From: Corinectria fuckeliana
Taxonomy: Eukaryota; Ascomycota; Sordariomycetes; Hypocreales; Nectriaceae
Assembly: GCA_019137255.1 (NCBI GenBank)
Contig: WPDH01000389.1
Span: 1,412-65,411, forward strand
Direction of reading: 5' to 3'
DNA length: 64,000 nucleotides
Of this stretch, positions 25,501-36,849 are shown in pieces; within the stretch, counting starts at the first letter, position 1; each line of letters starts with the position of its first letter. A program made the translations under genes and the position numbers. The notes beneath the pieces are model-generated. The model worked only from the letters and a program-made list of their open reading frames with translations. It was not told the DNA's origin and ran no database searches.

Positions 25501-27720
25501 GGCATGGGGGGAGGCCGCTGCTGGCTAGTTCACGGCGGTTGTGGGCTATGAAGACAGACTTGTCCACTGGTGGCCTCCACCGTGAGACGGATTGACCACG
25601 GGCGAAGTAATCTAAACCCAACCCTATGTAACTCGCCACCTGCGCCGTCGCACTCTGCTTTGGTCAGGGCTGCATTTACCAAGCGGTGGAGCGCGAGCGA
25701 CGGCGACACCTCATCTTGTGCCAATCGGTCTCCACTACGAAATCACTGTCCCGTTGGGCTTCGAAGAAACCGCCGCTGTGCGAATACCCGACCCCAGGAC
25801 AATGAGTTACAATCTCCTCGATTCTGGCCTCTCGTCTCCTCCGACTGTACTGTCCTCTACCTAGTTGGTTACAGCTTCCCGCGTGCGGAGACGACCGAGA
25901 CTCGGGGAATGGAACAATCACGGGCGCGTTTGATTGACGGGCGCGGGCTGGGCCTCAGACTCATCACAGCCCGCGCCCTCCTCACCGATCCGCTTTCCTA
26001 AGGAAGAATGGCGCTGGAGCATCGTTTGGTGGTGTCGACCTATTGAGCCCGACCGCACCCTTGGCGCCGGCCTCCTTTTAACCATCCTGGTTGACGCAGA
26101 GCCAAAAAAAAAAAGGGAATACATACGACCATCGAGGGCCTTCGTGGTGAGACGAGGTGAACTGTACAGTGTGTGAAGAATGCTTGGTGTAGTGGCGAAA
26201 CGACAGCCTGTTGGGGCGGCGGCGTCGTTAGCGATCAAGTCCGGCCATCGTATCGGCGCGCATGGATGGGTGGCTGCGACTTGCCTACATAGTACGTCGC
26301 TGGTTTACGAAGTTCCCTTCATGGGGGGGCTTTCGGAGGACCATGTCCCGGCGTGAGGCTCATACGAACAGATCTAGCATCGGCGGGGACGAAGAAAAGG
26401 CTTTGGGAGATGTCAGATTCCACGCGGTTGCTCGACATGCTGCCCGCCCACGACAGCCAGTAAGCGCACACGCGGCATTGCGGCCGTATTTACATAGTAC
26501 GAACAGCAGACCTCACCGAGGTACGAGGATCATCTCAGCCAGGATCCGAGCTCAACAAGACGAGGCAGCGCATCTCGTGAAGGCCATGGCCCTCCCACAG
26601 TCGGGGCGAGAGGCCGGCAGTGCCCGCTCGCCACTTTCTTTCCTAATCGTCTTGTACGTAACACTTGGCCTCGCATCAGCTGTAGAACCGCACTCTTACA
26701 CCCCTCGGAGGGTTGGCGGGCTTCGACGCTCGGCAAGCAGCCGCTGGCCTCCAAGCAAACTTGAAAGGCCCGTTCCTCATCCGCGTCACTGCTGCTACTG
26801 GTCTTGGTAGACTTGTGTGTCTAATCTAGTTGTCAACCCGAAGCCCTCTTGAGGACGACCTGGCGAGGATTGCTTGTGCATGTACGAAGTAGACTGCAAT
26901 CCTTCCATGCAGAGCGTCGGGCCATCCAAGCCCACGGCGCCGGACGGCATCAGGACCTGCCCAACTCAAGCCGGCTGCAGCTCGCTGTGCAACGTCGCTC
27001 TCGGCGTCCACGTCCCGGGCTGCCTGTGATACCTTGCATCCCGTCCCTCGTCCTCTCCATCATGGGTGGCCGAAGGCGTTTTCGTCCGGCGGAGTCCAGA
27101 CTGGCTGGCGGCGCATCCGGGGTCGGACATGCGGGCCGGCATATAACGGAGACCGGGAAGCGGCGTTGAGGTGAAGTGAAGTGAAGCCAAGTCAAGTCAA
27201 GCCAAGGCCTTTCGTTGCCTGTCGAGGCTGAGGAGGTCAGAGGAGGTCAGAAGAGGTAGACTAGTTTACTAATCTATGTAGTAGGGTGAGGCCATTGCGG
27301 GTGGGGTTTGCATGGATGGAGGACGTTCGCTGATGCTGTTGGGTCGGATGACAAGATGACAAGACTCATCAGTTTCCATGGTGGCGTGGCGTGACCTTGC
27401 AAGGCCCTGTGCTCTCGTTTTGCTCGGGCACAGTAACAGTATAGTATTATCTAGACAGGCCTCTTCTCTCGCCTTCGCGGTCTCGCCGGCGTATGAGAAT
27501 AGCAGCTCGAAAGGCCGGGCAGGAAGAGAGCTTCTTCATGTTCGGAGCGGGACTCTCATTCTTGGCGGACAGAGGCCGTCACGGTTTCATCAACCCTTAC
27601 CCGACACGAGATTGAGTGACGGACCCCCTGGATCCTGGGCGTTCGGCGGTCGCGAATAGGTTCGTTCTCTTACAAAGTACGCCCCCCCTCCTCTTTCTAG
27701 GCTTGGCCGCGACCCAAGAC
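19500..27720. repeat. Gene-free tract with dispersed TACGAAGTA-type short palindromes
   Basis: More than twenty short motifs of one related set occur here and are rare elsewhere in the window. Core forms are TACGAAGTA, GTACTTCGTAC, CTTCGTACGAA, ACATAGTAC / GTACTATGT and CTCCGTACTTCG. Examples lie near 19635, 19832, 19896, 20405, 20490, 21075, 21325, 21560, 21640, 22424, 23500, 23520, 23780, 23826, 24658, 24948, 25210, 26290, 26490 and 26882. Several are perfect or near-perfect inverted repeats. Base composition is mixed to GC-rich, not the AT-rich pattern of RIP-degraded transposons. No coding gene is supported. Whether they are mobile mini-elements, protein-binding sites or a genome-wide word bias cannot be told from one window. 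Confidence 0.6.
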
Positions 27721-29321
27721 GCCGGCTAAGCTACTTCATCGAGAAGGAGAAAGAGAAAGAGAAAAATTAGATATTAATTAGCGGGCTGTCCGAGGTCGTA
27801 TTTTGTTTTCCTGGGGCCCGATTGTCCACTTCAATTATCCACCAGAAAGAGGAGCAGGCTTGGCTTAGGTTGTCATTCCGCCCCGTATCCGCCGTGCCGG
27901 TGCTGCCACTGACTGCCCACTGGTACCTAGGAGTTGTTTTTGCTCGGTCTGTTGGGCTGCTGGCGCCTCCCCCCCCCGGTCCTCCTCACACTAAACCGCT
28001 TCCTTACGACAACCCTGCCCACCCTCAGGTCCGCCGGTGGAGTGGTGATGGTGATGGTGGTGGTGGTGGTGGTGGTGGTGGTGGTAATAGTCACTGTGAT
28101 CACCCCCTCAGAAAACCCGGAATGCAGGGTGCGTGGGGACCGGCCAATCCGCGCCGCCGTCGCCCGTGGGGATGGGTGAAGGGGAAGAAGAAGCTGCAGG
28201 GCGAAGACGGGCGCTTGGTGTGAGACGGGAGGATGGGTAGGGGGAAGGGGATAATAATGACTGTTGGATGATGGATGATGGATCGAACGTGGTTTGGGTT
28301 TTGGAAGGGGGTGAGGTGACTTGATGAAAGGCCCGCCAGACCGCCACATCCTTCCAAAGGAAAAGGATAAAGGAACAGGTTGAAGTGGTCATGATCATGA
28401 TCATGATGGCTGGGATTGGACGACGCCGCCCTGGATCTTTGATGCAAGCACTTTACGCGGTCCCGCGCGCGTCGGGGAGCAACACGCCATGCTTCCGCGG
28501 GCGCCAGCGTCGTTGGTTTCACTTCAAACCTGCATTCGCAGTTCCCCGCCATCGGGTTGGCTGCGTGTTGACCCCCGTTTCCAGTTCAGCTTGAGTTCAG
28601 TCTTTTCAACTCTGGCGTCAGCGGCAGCAACGAGGCGCGGAAGACCAAATGATGCTCTCCTTTCCAGCTGCGGATCGACGGCGCGGAGAGACCAGAAGCG
28701 AGGCGCCATTCGTATCAGCTGGGGGCTTTTGTCTGTCTCATGTCCCACCTGCCTCGCCGGAGTGGAATGCTGGATGATACTTGGGGACCGCACTTGCAAG
28801 CGGGAAAGTCCTACGGCTTACAAGGCCAAGTACACCAACAAGTCTGCCGGTACCACGCTACGAGCTGCTACTTACACTGGATACTTAGAATGAAGCGAGG
28901 GTCTCACTTTGGACAGCGTCATCTATACCCCTCGGAAAGTTTGGCACCCAGACATGGCGAGAGACTAAATGCAAGACGGAGCTTTGCCATGCTGGATGCT
29001 TTGACATCAGGCACTCGATGTGTGATAGAGTTCTCGTTCAGGTCATGGTATCGTACTTCAACATCTGGAACTATGTCTGTGCGAGAGTTTTCGTTCAGGT
29101 CTTAGTATTCTCGGTACCACTAAGATAGCGACGGAATTGGGAAGCAATCCCTCTCAGGTTGTAAGTGCATTTCAAACTAACGTACGTTTCAAACTGGCAT
29201 ACTCACCTTAACCAAATTCCTCTCAGCAGGCGTGCGTTTGTTCCAACCAGATATCCTTCCTCCTCCTACTTCAACTTATCCGCCCGAGTCCAATCATCAT
29301 CAGGGAAGCCTTTGGCAACGC
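27720..29321. other. Noncoding stretch with GGT/GAT microsatellite
   Basis: There is a (GGT)n/(GAT)n tract at about 28042-28085 and a short ATGATC repeat near 28388-28408. The 3' flank of the AAA relic follows. There are no credible ORFs. The Val-rich and Thr-rich ORFs here are translations of the microsatellite. Confidence 0.55.
28042..28085 (+). repeat. GGT/GAT trinucleotide microsatellite
   Basis: About fourteen trinucleotide units, mostly GGT with a few GAT, lie in noncoding DNA. Confidence 0.85.
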
Positions 29322-32064
29322 TCAGTAGTCATCGAACTTCTGCACCGATCGGACAGCATGCTGCATGTGCTTGTACCGCAGCATCTCGTGGCGGAACTTG
29401 GCCAGGTGCCGCGCCATGGTGACGATGATGCGGATCTGACGCCCGTTGATCTCCACGCGAGCCAGCCGGTGCAGGTTCATCTTCAGATCCTCCATGTCGA
29501 CGTCTTGGTCCGCCCGCGGTAGCATCTGCATGAAGTTGTGCCAGATCTTCAGCCGGTCTTCCTCGTTGAGCCGCGGGTAGGCCAGCGCCAGCTAGATGCG
29601 CGTCTTGAAGGCTTCGTCGAAGCTGCCGACGCGGTTGGTCGTGAGGATGATAATCCCGTCGTAGTATCCGAGGACGCGGAGAAAGACTGGCGAGTTAGTC
29701 CTGTGATACCCTTGAATCGTAAAGCGGTAGGTTAGGAGGACATACTTTAGATGATTGCGTTGCGCTTCTGATCGGTGAATGATCACTCCTCGAGGAAAAC
29801 GTCGGCTTCGTCAGGTAGAACGACTGTGATGAACGTTTGTTCCCTATATGATGCGGATAGTAAGCGTACCACAACCCCAGGCCCTGCCAGTTTCCAGGAC
29901 ATCGCCAAGGTGCTACCCTATGTCAGCCGCTTATTTCACTACCGTCGCTTTATAAGACTTACTTGCTCAACCTCCCTAGGCTCAGTGCCAATATCACCAC
30001 ACGTCACCCAGTAGAGCAGTCTCTCCTGCACCTCCGCGATACTCTCGGCCGTCAGAGTCTTGCCTGTCCCTGGCCCACCGTGGAGCAGAATGAGAAGGCC
30101 TTGGCCCTTGCCATCAATGATGTCCTGGGCCGCACTGGACTGCTGGCCGTGTATCGTCACCATGGCCTGAATCGGCGCCTTGGTATCATCAGGGGCAACA
30201 AGCTGCTCGAATGCCGTCTTGTTCCATGTCACGTCGGTGAGGCGATCCACTCTCAAATGTCCTTAAAAGGCTGTGTTAGTTCAGCTTCCACGGTTGTGAG
30301 GCGTCCAGGCCGGACTGCTTACTCCACGTCTTTTTTAGAAAAGTCGAATCCATGAATCCTTGAAGGCAGACAAGCAAAAAAGGTGCCGTCTAGTGTAGAG
30401 ACTATTCCAGGAAGGTCGCAATGGTCGAACGATGACAGATTCGGATGAAGGCGATGGTACATGGGGTAGTCAACAATGTATCGTTGATCGGCCTACATCA
30501 TCGAATTGATAAGCTTCGGGTGTCCAAAATCGAACAAATGAGGCACAAACCTGGAAAGAATCCCTCCCTTCGACTTCGTTGTGACACACGAGACATGTAT
30601 CCCGAAAGCGCCAGAACTTACGACCACGAGCTATGAGCTTCGCCTCCAGGCCCTCCTCCTCGGCGAAGCGTATCGGGTAGGCCTCAAGACTCAGAATGTC
30701 AATTGTGTCATCCTAGGTGCGGTGGCCCATATGACGATTCCTTTTGCTGTCGGAGGGATGGGGCGGTATAGCCTTTATTTCCATGCGAGGCTTGCCGTTG
30801 AAAGTCCAATACTGGGTAAATAATCGATCGGGATCGGCTCTCCAACTATCGGAGAAATTGTTGATTTTGGCGGCCTCAAACACTGCTTCTCCGCTCACAT
30901 TTGGCCAGACCACGATTTCTCCCGGTTGAAACAGCTTGCCATAGTGTTTCACATTGACCTTACCCTGAGCAAACAGCGCATCCGCCTCGTTCCAGCTCTT
31001 TCCGACGTTGTCTTCCAACCATCCAAGTAAGTTCTGAAGGTGCCGTATAGACTGCTCTTCCAGGCCACTACTATCCTCCAGATCCATGAGAGTTTTTCTG
31101 TGAAGATAGAAGAACTTATATGGCGATACATACGATACGCCAGGATGGCTGGCAATGCCAGGGAAACGCTCTGGGTATGCTGCGATGATCGATTGAATGG
31201 CGTGTTCAGCGCTGGGGCCGGGGAAAATGCTCCTCGACCTGACCTTCAGAGAGGAATAATCCTTGCTCAACCTACCGCGAGTATGACCTAGAGTCTCGAA
31301 TAATTCGGCAACCGACCTCAATGAATAAAAGTATGCGTCAAGCACAACGAATGCGAGGTTCGTGTGACTCTGCAAATACACATCCACTGGCTCAACTTCA
31401 ATGGTCCCTCTCGGCCGGTCCCTTCTTGTGTCGCCGCTGAACATGCGTGGACAATCTCTGTAGTAGCTGGATTCCTCAAGACCATATCTACTCTCATAAT
31501 CGACAAGATAGATATTCTCGAACAGTGGTGGCTCGGCAGGGTTGGCATCATTGCCCTGCTGACCGCCCGTGCTGTTCTCGATGGCGGAGGATGATCCTAG
31601 CCCAGTGCCTTTGCCTTCTTTGAGTTTTGCTCTGAGCATTTCATTCTCAATTTGAAGCTGAGAGATGGTTGATATGAGATGCTCCGTCACTTGCGAGGAT
31701 ACTAGGTCCAGTACGGGTAAGCCTTGCAGCTCGGATCGCAGCCGTTCTGCTGGCTGGTATGAAACTGGGGTAGGTAACGAGTCGGGTTCTAGTTTCATTA
31801 GCAATTCCAGTATATATGACATGGCAGTATGTAGCTTATACTGCCTCCCGACAGTGGCTACCTTCGTCTTCAGAGCTGTCATTCGGGTGTCTATAAACAA
31901 AAACAATTCCTGGCTGTGTTACCATCAGCCGCACGTTTCCAGAGGTCTACAGACAGTGTTTATGAACTAACTTCCGGCGGAGATAATCCTCCTTTGAATT
32001 CAGACTTCGGGCATGATAAAGTATTGGTTCCTGAAATGCCTGAGGGTGGTGTAGCTAAAGACAT
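29322..32064 (-). pseudogene. Degenerate AAA+ ATPase (DUF7025-AAA type) relic
   Basis: Pieces of one protein appear in order on the minus strand. An N-terminal region (about 31906-30713) has a short coiled coil and a DUF7025-like domain (FENIYLVDYESRYG; GEIVVWPNVSGEAVFEAAKI). Next come a degraded middle segment, a Walker A stretch LLHGGPGTGKTLTAESIAE (near 30060-30110) and a Walker B-like VVLPDEADVFLEE with Pro where Leu is usual. The second-region-of-homology segment DGIIILTTNRVGSFDEAFKTRI follows, and then LALAYPRLNEEDRLKIW onward to QKFDDY. In-frame stops fall at 29592-29594 (between KTRI and LALAY), 29783-29785 (after FLEE) and 29747-29749 (after RNAII). A frameshift lies near 30255-30275, where a KDI..VDRLTDV reading is broken. 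A first exon may begin at the ATG at 32064 (MSLATPPSGISG). Related intact fungal proteins are continuous through these points. I read this as a pseudogene. The family call comes from motif memory. Confidence 0.75.
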
Positions 32065-32880
32065 GACTTGTTAGAAGACTCTCTGTAAGTACTAGAAATC
32101 TATCCAAGTGGCACATACGTGAGAAAATATGCTCGGCAATTTCTGTGTGGTCCTGTGAGATTGTTTTGCTCCTTGCTACATCATCGGCGACATTCTTCTG
32201 CAGCTGAGGACGAAGTGGGCTATTGTCTCACACCTCCATGGCCAGCAAAAGAGCGACGAATCAGCCTGGTTCAGAAGAGGTATCTACCTTTCGCGGCTTC
32301 AGAGAGATTAACGGGGGAGGAAGCAGAATGAGTCTGGAACTCAAGCAAAGCTGACGCCATGGAGCTGAATGCATAGAGGCGGGGTTGTGCCAAGCTTGTC
32401 TCCACTCAACGTCGAGAGTCTTAGGCGCGCTCTCAAGTTCCGTCAAGGTGGGCTCAGTCAGAACATCGTATGCTGCGGGGTTCCGAGCCTCACTTCAGGC
32501 CTCTCAGGCGTCCTGGTGGTTGGTGGCTCAGCCTGAACCCCTGTCAATGCAGCCTGGGCTGCGGTAGGCCTCAGTCGCGTCTTTCCTCGAAGCCCTTTCC
32601 CAGGCTGAACTGGGAGGGCGTGTGTGAACATTGTATTTACAACCTGGACTTCGGGTTTCATCGTCGACCTGCGGCTTGCGCAGACGAGAAGAATTGAGTC
32701 CAGACGCCATATACTCCAGCATGTCGAAGCCCGGGGATTTAGCGATGGCCAAGCATGCTAACACATCAATAGAACTCTGCCCTTTGGAGGGATTCAAAGG
32801 CGTCACAGTCTGATTCAGGCCACAGAGCCAACAAGATATGTAAGACATTTCTTGTTTCCCTTGCTTTCGGGCCCCAGAAC
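32065..32880. other. Spacer between the two relic genes
   Basis: This is about 0.8 kb between the 5' side of the AAA relic (-) and the first recognisable part of the NLR-like relic (+). A minus-strand open stretch near 32360 (MASALLEFQTH) could be a decayed exon but has no supporting homology. I see nothing else. Confidence 0.4.
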
Positions 32881-34826
32881 TTACCAACCCCAGAGATGAG
32901 TCGGAGATTCTGAGGCTAGCCTATGAGAAAGCCATGCTGTTCCACCAAGATCAATCTAAAGACCGGAAAGGAATTTACCTTGCATCGTTCTTCGAGTCCA
33001 CTTCTATAGAAGATGTTCTTACACATGTCCAAAACGCCGAACAGCAGCATGCCGTAACGAGAGAGGGCAAGAACCGCGTGTCTAAGTCTTTGAGCTCGGG
33101 ATGGACAACGGCCGTGTCCAAGATCAACGCCTTCAGCAGTGTCATTGACGTATTGGTTTCAACCCACCCATGGTATGCTGCGCCTATATGGGGAACCGTC
33201 AAGTTCCTGTTTCCAGTAAGATAGCCTAGACCGGCGTCAAAAGCACCTCAAACTGACCGGGATAGGCAACTCTCAACCACCAAGAGCTAGCGGGCAAGGT
33301 CGCAGAAGCCTTTTCCGCCATCAGCAACGCACCCCCAGAGATGGACTTTCTAGCAAGCCAGCTCTACCCCGTTCCGAACATTCAACGGACATTGGCAAGC
33401 ATGCACACACACATCGTCGACTTTTGCATCCGGGCACTCGGATGGTGCCGCAAGGCGGGAAGCAGCTTCTCCAGAAAGGCCGTCGCGGCTTTCAAGAACC
33501 CTTGGGCGCTTGGGATTGAAGACGTCGTGCGTCAGATCCAACAGACTACGGCGAGGATGCGCGAGCAAGCCGTGGTTGCCCACTAGGCTGAAACTAGGCA
33601 CATCAGCTCGATGGTCTCGGACGTTCGTGTACAGGTTCTAAATCTGCGAAAAGAAAATTATTTGGTTTTATAAGCCTTCCTTGATATCTTGTTAGATAAA
33701 AGAAAGCAATGTAGTAAATAGCACACAATAAAAAAACACTATAAGGTACTATACCCAGTACCACAAAACACAGTATCCATTTCCTAATAAGTAACCCAAT
33801 TCATAAAGCATCAATCTCAAATATCAAAGCATAACTTTGCAATAGACCTCCCTCTCTAACCTTAATAGCTTCTAAAAACTTATCCAGCTAACACAATATA
33901 AAGGCCTAGCCATCTCTCGTCAAGCTGACAAGCCAGGCTAACTTCCTTCAACACAATCTCGAAACACCATCTTCAACACAAACACAAACAGCAACATGAC
34001 GCGAAAAGAGAATGTTTCCCAAAGTTTTCTCAAAGTTCCTGAGCCAGAAGGTCCAGTTTTCAGTAAGCGTTTTCAGTCCAAAAATGCTCTGTCAAGGGGA
34101 GCTAGAACCAGAGCTCGTGCTCACACACATCAGCTATCGAGATCTCTCCGCCAAAGCAGCCTGCGGCGCTACCACGTATCACATTTATGCCCGAGAAAGT
34201 GTCGAAATATCTCCAGACTATCCCCTTTGATCCCGAGAAGGCTATACGTCTCGGAAGAGCGGTACGCGACCGTCGGAGAGCACGGGGAAATTCGGGATAT
34301 GATGGAATATGGGCTTCGACAAAGCTTCGCGACTGGATCTCTCAACCGGGCTCGGCGCTTGTTCAACTGCAGGGATCTCTCATCACAGCTGATTCCTCGC
34401 GAGACTTTGCTTTCGACATGATCGACTTGGTGAAATCGACGAAGTTCAGTTGGTATGGTATGTCGGCTCTCCATTGCCATCCACTTCGCTGAAGGGGCCA
34501 ATGACGGTCACGGATATTTGGCGCACATTCATTCAGCAAACCTCGACCAGAACGTGGACGAATTTTCGGATACCAAGCTTGCTGCATCGGACTTTGCATC
34601 TTGCAGCGCAGAGGAGGATTGGCTACGTCTTCTCGTGGCTGTTCTCGACGAGCTTCCGCTGGCTGTACTCATCCTCGACTCACACGACTCGGGACGTCAA
34701 GTCCTCGACGCTGTTCACAAGTTCTGGGCCCTAGTTGAGGAGCGGAAGATGGACACGGCCATAAAAAATACTTATTTTGACATATCTAGCTCCGGGAGTG
34801 TTGAAGCCGGCAATAATATCGAGTGA
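32880..34826 (+). pseudogene. Broken STAND/NLR-like gene with DUF7708-type N-terminus
   Basis: From about 32884 a frame reads ELTNPRDESEILRLAYEKA into the ATG at 32934. It continues through KINAFSSVIDVLVSTHPWY and PIWGTVKFLFP. A 50 bp intron (33216-33265, GTAAGA...GATAG) then restores ATLNHQELAGKVAEAFSAI, which runs on to IVDFCIRALGWCRK. This resembles the N-terminal DUF7708 region that precedes NACHT or ankyrin parts in many fungal NLR-like proteins. TAG at 33584-33586 interrupts the frame, but the same frame continues as AETRHISSMVSDVRVQVLNL. An AT-rich block follows (33650-33990). Downstream segments match the next part of such proteins in two different frames: GIWASTKLRDWISQPGSAL near 34310, then SCSAEEDWLRLLVAVLDEL near 34600, with a frameshift around 34450-34490. 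No NACHT P-loop or repeat domain remains. It appears to be a truncated, inactive relic. Confidence 0.7.
33650..33990. repeat. AT-rich block inside the NLR-like relic
   Basis: This stretch of about 340 bases is visibly AT-rich, with many TA and AA/TT steps, in contrast to its GC-rich surroundings. It falls just where the coding resemblance of the relic is lost and before it resumes. It could be a RIP-degraded insertion or simply strongly decayed coding DNA. I see no terminal repeats or target-site duplication that would prove an insertion. Confidence 0.5.
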
Positions 34827-36849
34827 TGACATCGCCTCCTTTGTCGTAACACTCGGCCAAGACCGGAAACCTGGAACGGCGAGAGCTTCGATGCATGGGA
34901 GTGCCAAGGGCCAGAGACGGCCGGGTCCTAGGCCTGGAGGTGGACCTTCTTAATTACAACCGTTTATCCTCCAGTTAATGGAACCGAAGTGAAAGTCGGA
35001 ACACGGCTCGCGGGTCAGAGAGTCGGGGGGCGAATGGCACGAGGACTGTAGGATGCTGTGGATATCATATGTCCATTTGGCAACGGGCAGCAGCCCCTTT
35101 GACAAGAGTTAAAGAACCTTCTCGAACTCGAAGACTCCAACAGAGGCATTTCTCAGATCTTTTAGAAGCCGAGAGGCGAGTGGGAACGGCTTCCGGAAGG
35201 ACTGAGAGACGCTGCTGCATGAGATGGTTCATGACGGAATTCAGCACATGGTGGTACATAAAGGAAGCGCGCGATTTATGAACTATGAGAAAACGTCTAA
35301 TCTGTAAAATCTAAACAAAGAGGACACTTGCCTTGATCCTAACACATGTCTAAGAATTCATCGTCGTAATATCGGCGACGCTGAACTCGCCGGCTCCGGC
35401 ATCGTCTGAACCTTGGTTGCCTGGTACTCGCACCGACTTACACCAGCCAATCCCTTTTCAGAGCACTCTTTTCGACCCACGGGCAAAGAGGTTTCCTGAA
35501 AATAGTAGAAACCTCGGCTTGAATTCACAAATGCCTATGCGCACGAGTCCTAACGCTCCTATCGCCCCAATCTCCCGGTCAACCTACCCTACAACTTCGC
35601 CGCACCAGCCCCGTGACCGAGTCTGTTGCTTCACGCTCCACCCGTCCGCTCTTTTTTTTTTTCGTATCACGAGAAAGCGAAAACAGATGAATCATACTCC
35701 AGTTCATGAGATCCTTGCCAAGTTTGTTGAGTGCCTTGCCGCTCTGCCGGAACTGCCGGGGGCCCATCGCCACATCCTTCTTCATAGTAGGCCTGTGCCC
35801 TTGTATGCCGGGCTGCCTCTAGCTCTGGCATGTGACGAAGAAGCTGATGGTCGAGAAGAAAAAGTAACGGGTGTTTGAAAGGAGCGAATTAGACTTTACT
35901 TGGCATTGTAACGTCGTCTTGCTTATTGGGGGACGGGGATGGAGATGGCTTCAGGTTTCCTAGGACTGCACCGGACAGGCCCTGTGACTTGATTCTCCTG
36001 CGAATGCGCAAGTCCGCCTTGGCTAGTTAAGAGCGATGTCGCAAGAGACGAAATGTGCACTAACTTAGGGCTTTGACTGATGTGAATGCTTTGAAATACC
36101 GGTACGCAAGTGGAGGTTGGTCTAGTTAGTCTGGTGGGTGATTAATTCAATATTGCCGCCTGTTAAGATGGTAGGTATACTATGTAAGAACGGCTCACTC
36201 AACGCCACGCCACCTCAACTCCTTCCAGCTCTTGCCAGCCTCCATCGCACGCTTTCAAACATCAACTCAAGCCTCGAGCTCCAAGTGCCAGTTATTCGCT
36301 CATCCTCGCCTCTATTCCTTGAACCCCAAAAAGAACAGCCCTTGAAACTTCCGAGCCGTCGAGCCAACCGCGGGCCCGCGGCATATCCGGAGCCCCTACC
36401 CAGCCTGCTGTACGTCATGGCGGCGCCAAGCCGGGATAGCCCCGTCTAGCATTCGGCACGAGGACACGATAGCGCAGCGAAGCCGCTGGAGCGTGTGATT
36501 GCTCAGAACGCCCAGGCTGCGGGTGCTATTTGCTGACGCCGAATCCCGGCTCTGCAGTTCTCGGTGCTGGAACTCGGTGGCTGCAACTGTGACGGTGTCT
36601 TTTTCGTTATGTTGCGGTGCCGCCGCCGATCGTTTGCCTATTTAGAGCCTTGGGCATCGCCTGGAGCGGTGGTTGAGGCATCATTCATTGTTAGGCATTT
36701 ACATCGGCTTACGTGTGGTTGAGAATCAACACCATCCATGGCTTTCCACAGCTTACACGTTCCTGAACAACAACATACAATAAACAAAAAGCCTACTGAA
36801 TCAAACTCATCAAACCGAATCAAGAGACAATTCTTGATACAATCATCAA
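34827..36849. other. 2 kb spacer after the relic island
   Basis: I find no gene with supportable features. One ATG-initiated frame of about 60 codons at about 35688-35878 (MNHTPVHEILAKF...) has no recognised family. The last 0.3 kb should be the promoter and leader of the Ser/Arg/His-rich gene at 36850. Confidence 0.5.

Noticed and set aside
26118..26135. ACATACGACCAT, identical to the first bases of fungal 5S rRNA
   Set aside because: The match stops after about 12 bases and the internal promoter and rest of 5S are absent. It is either chance or at most a tiny relic.
27934..28223. Val-rich and Thr-rich ORFs around the GGT repeat
   Set aside because: These are pure translations of the trinucleotide microsatellite.
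35688..35878. 63-codon ORF MNHTPVHEILAKF...
   Set aside because: It is short, without family resemblance or splice evidence. It could be real but cannot be supported from sequence alone.
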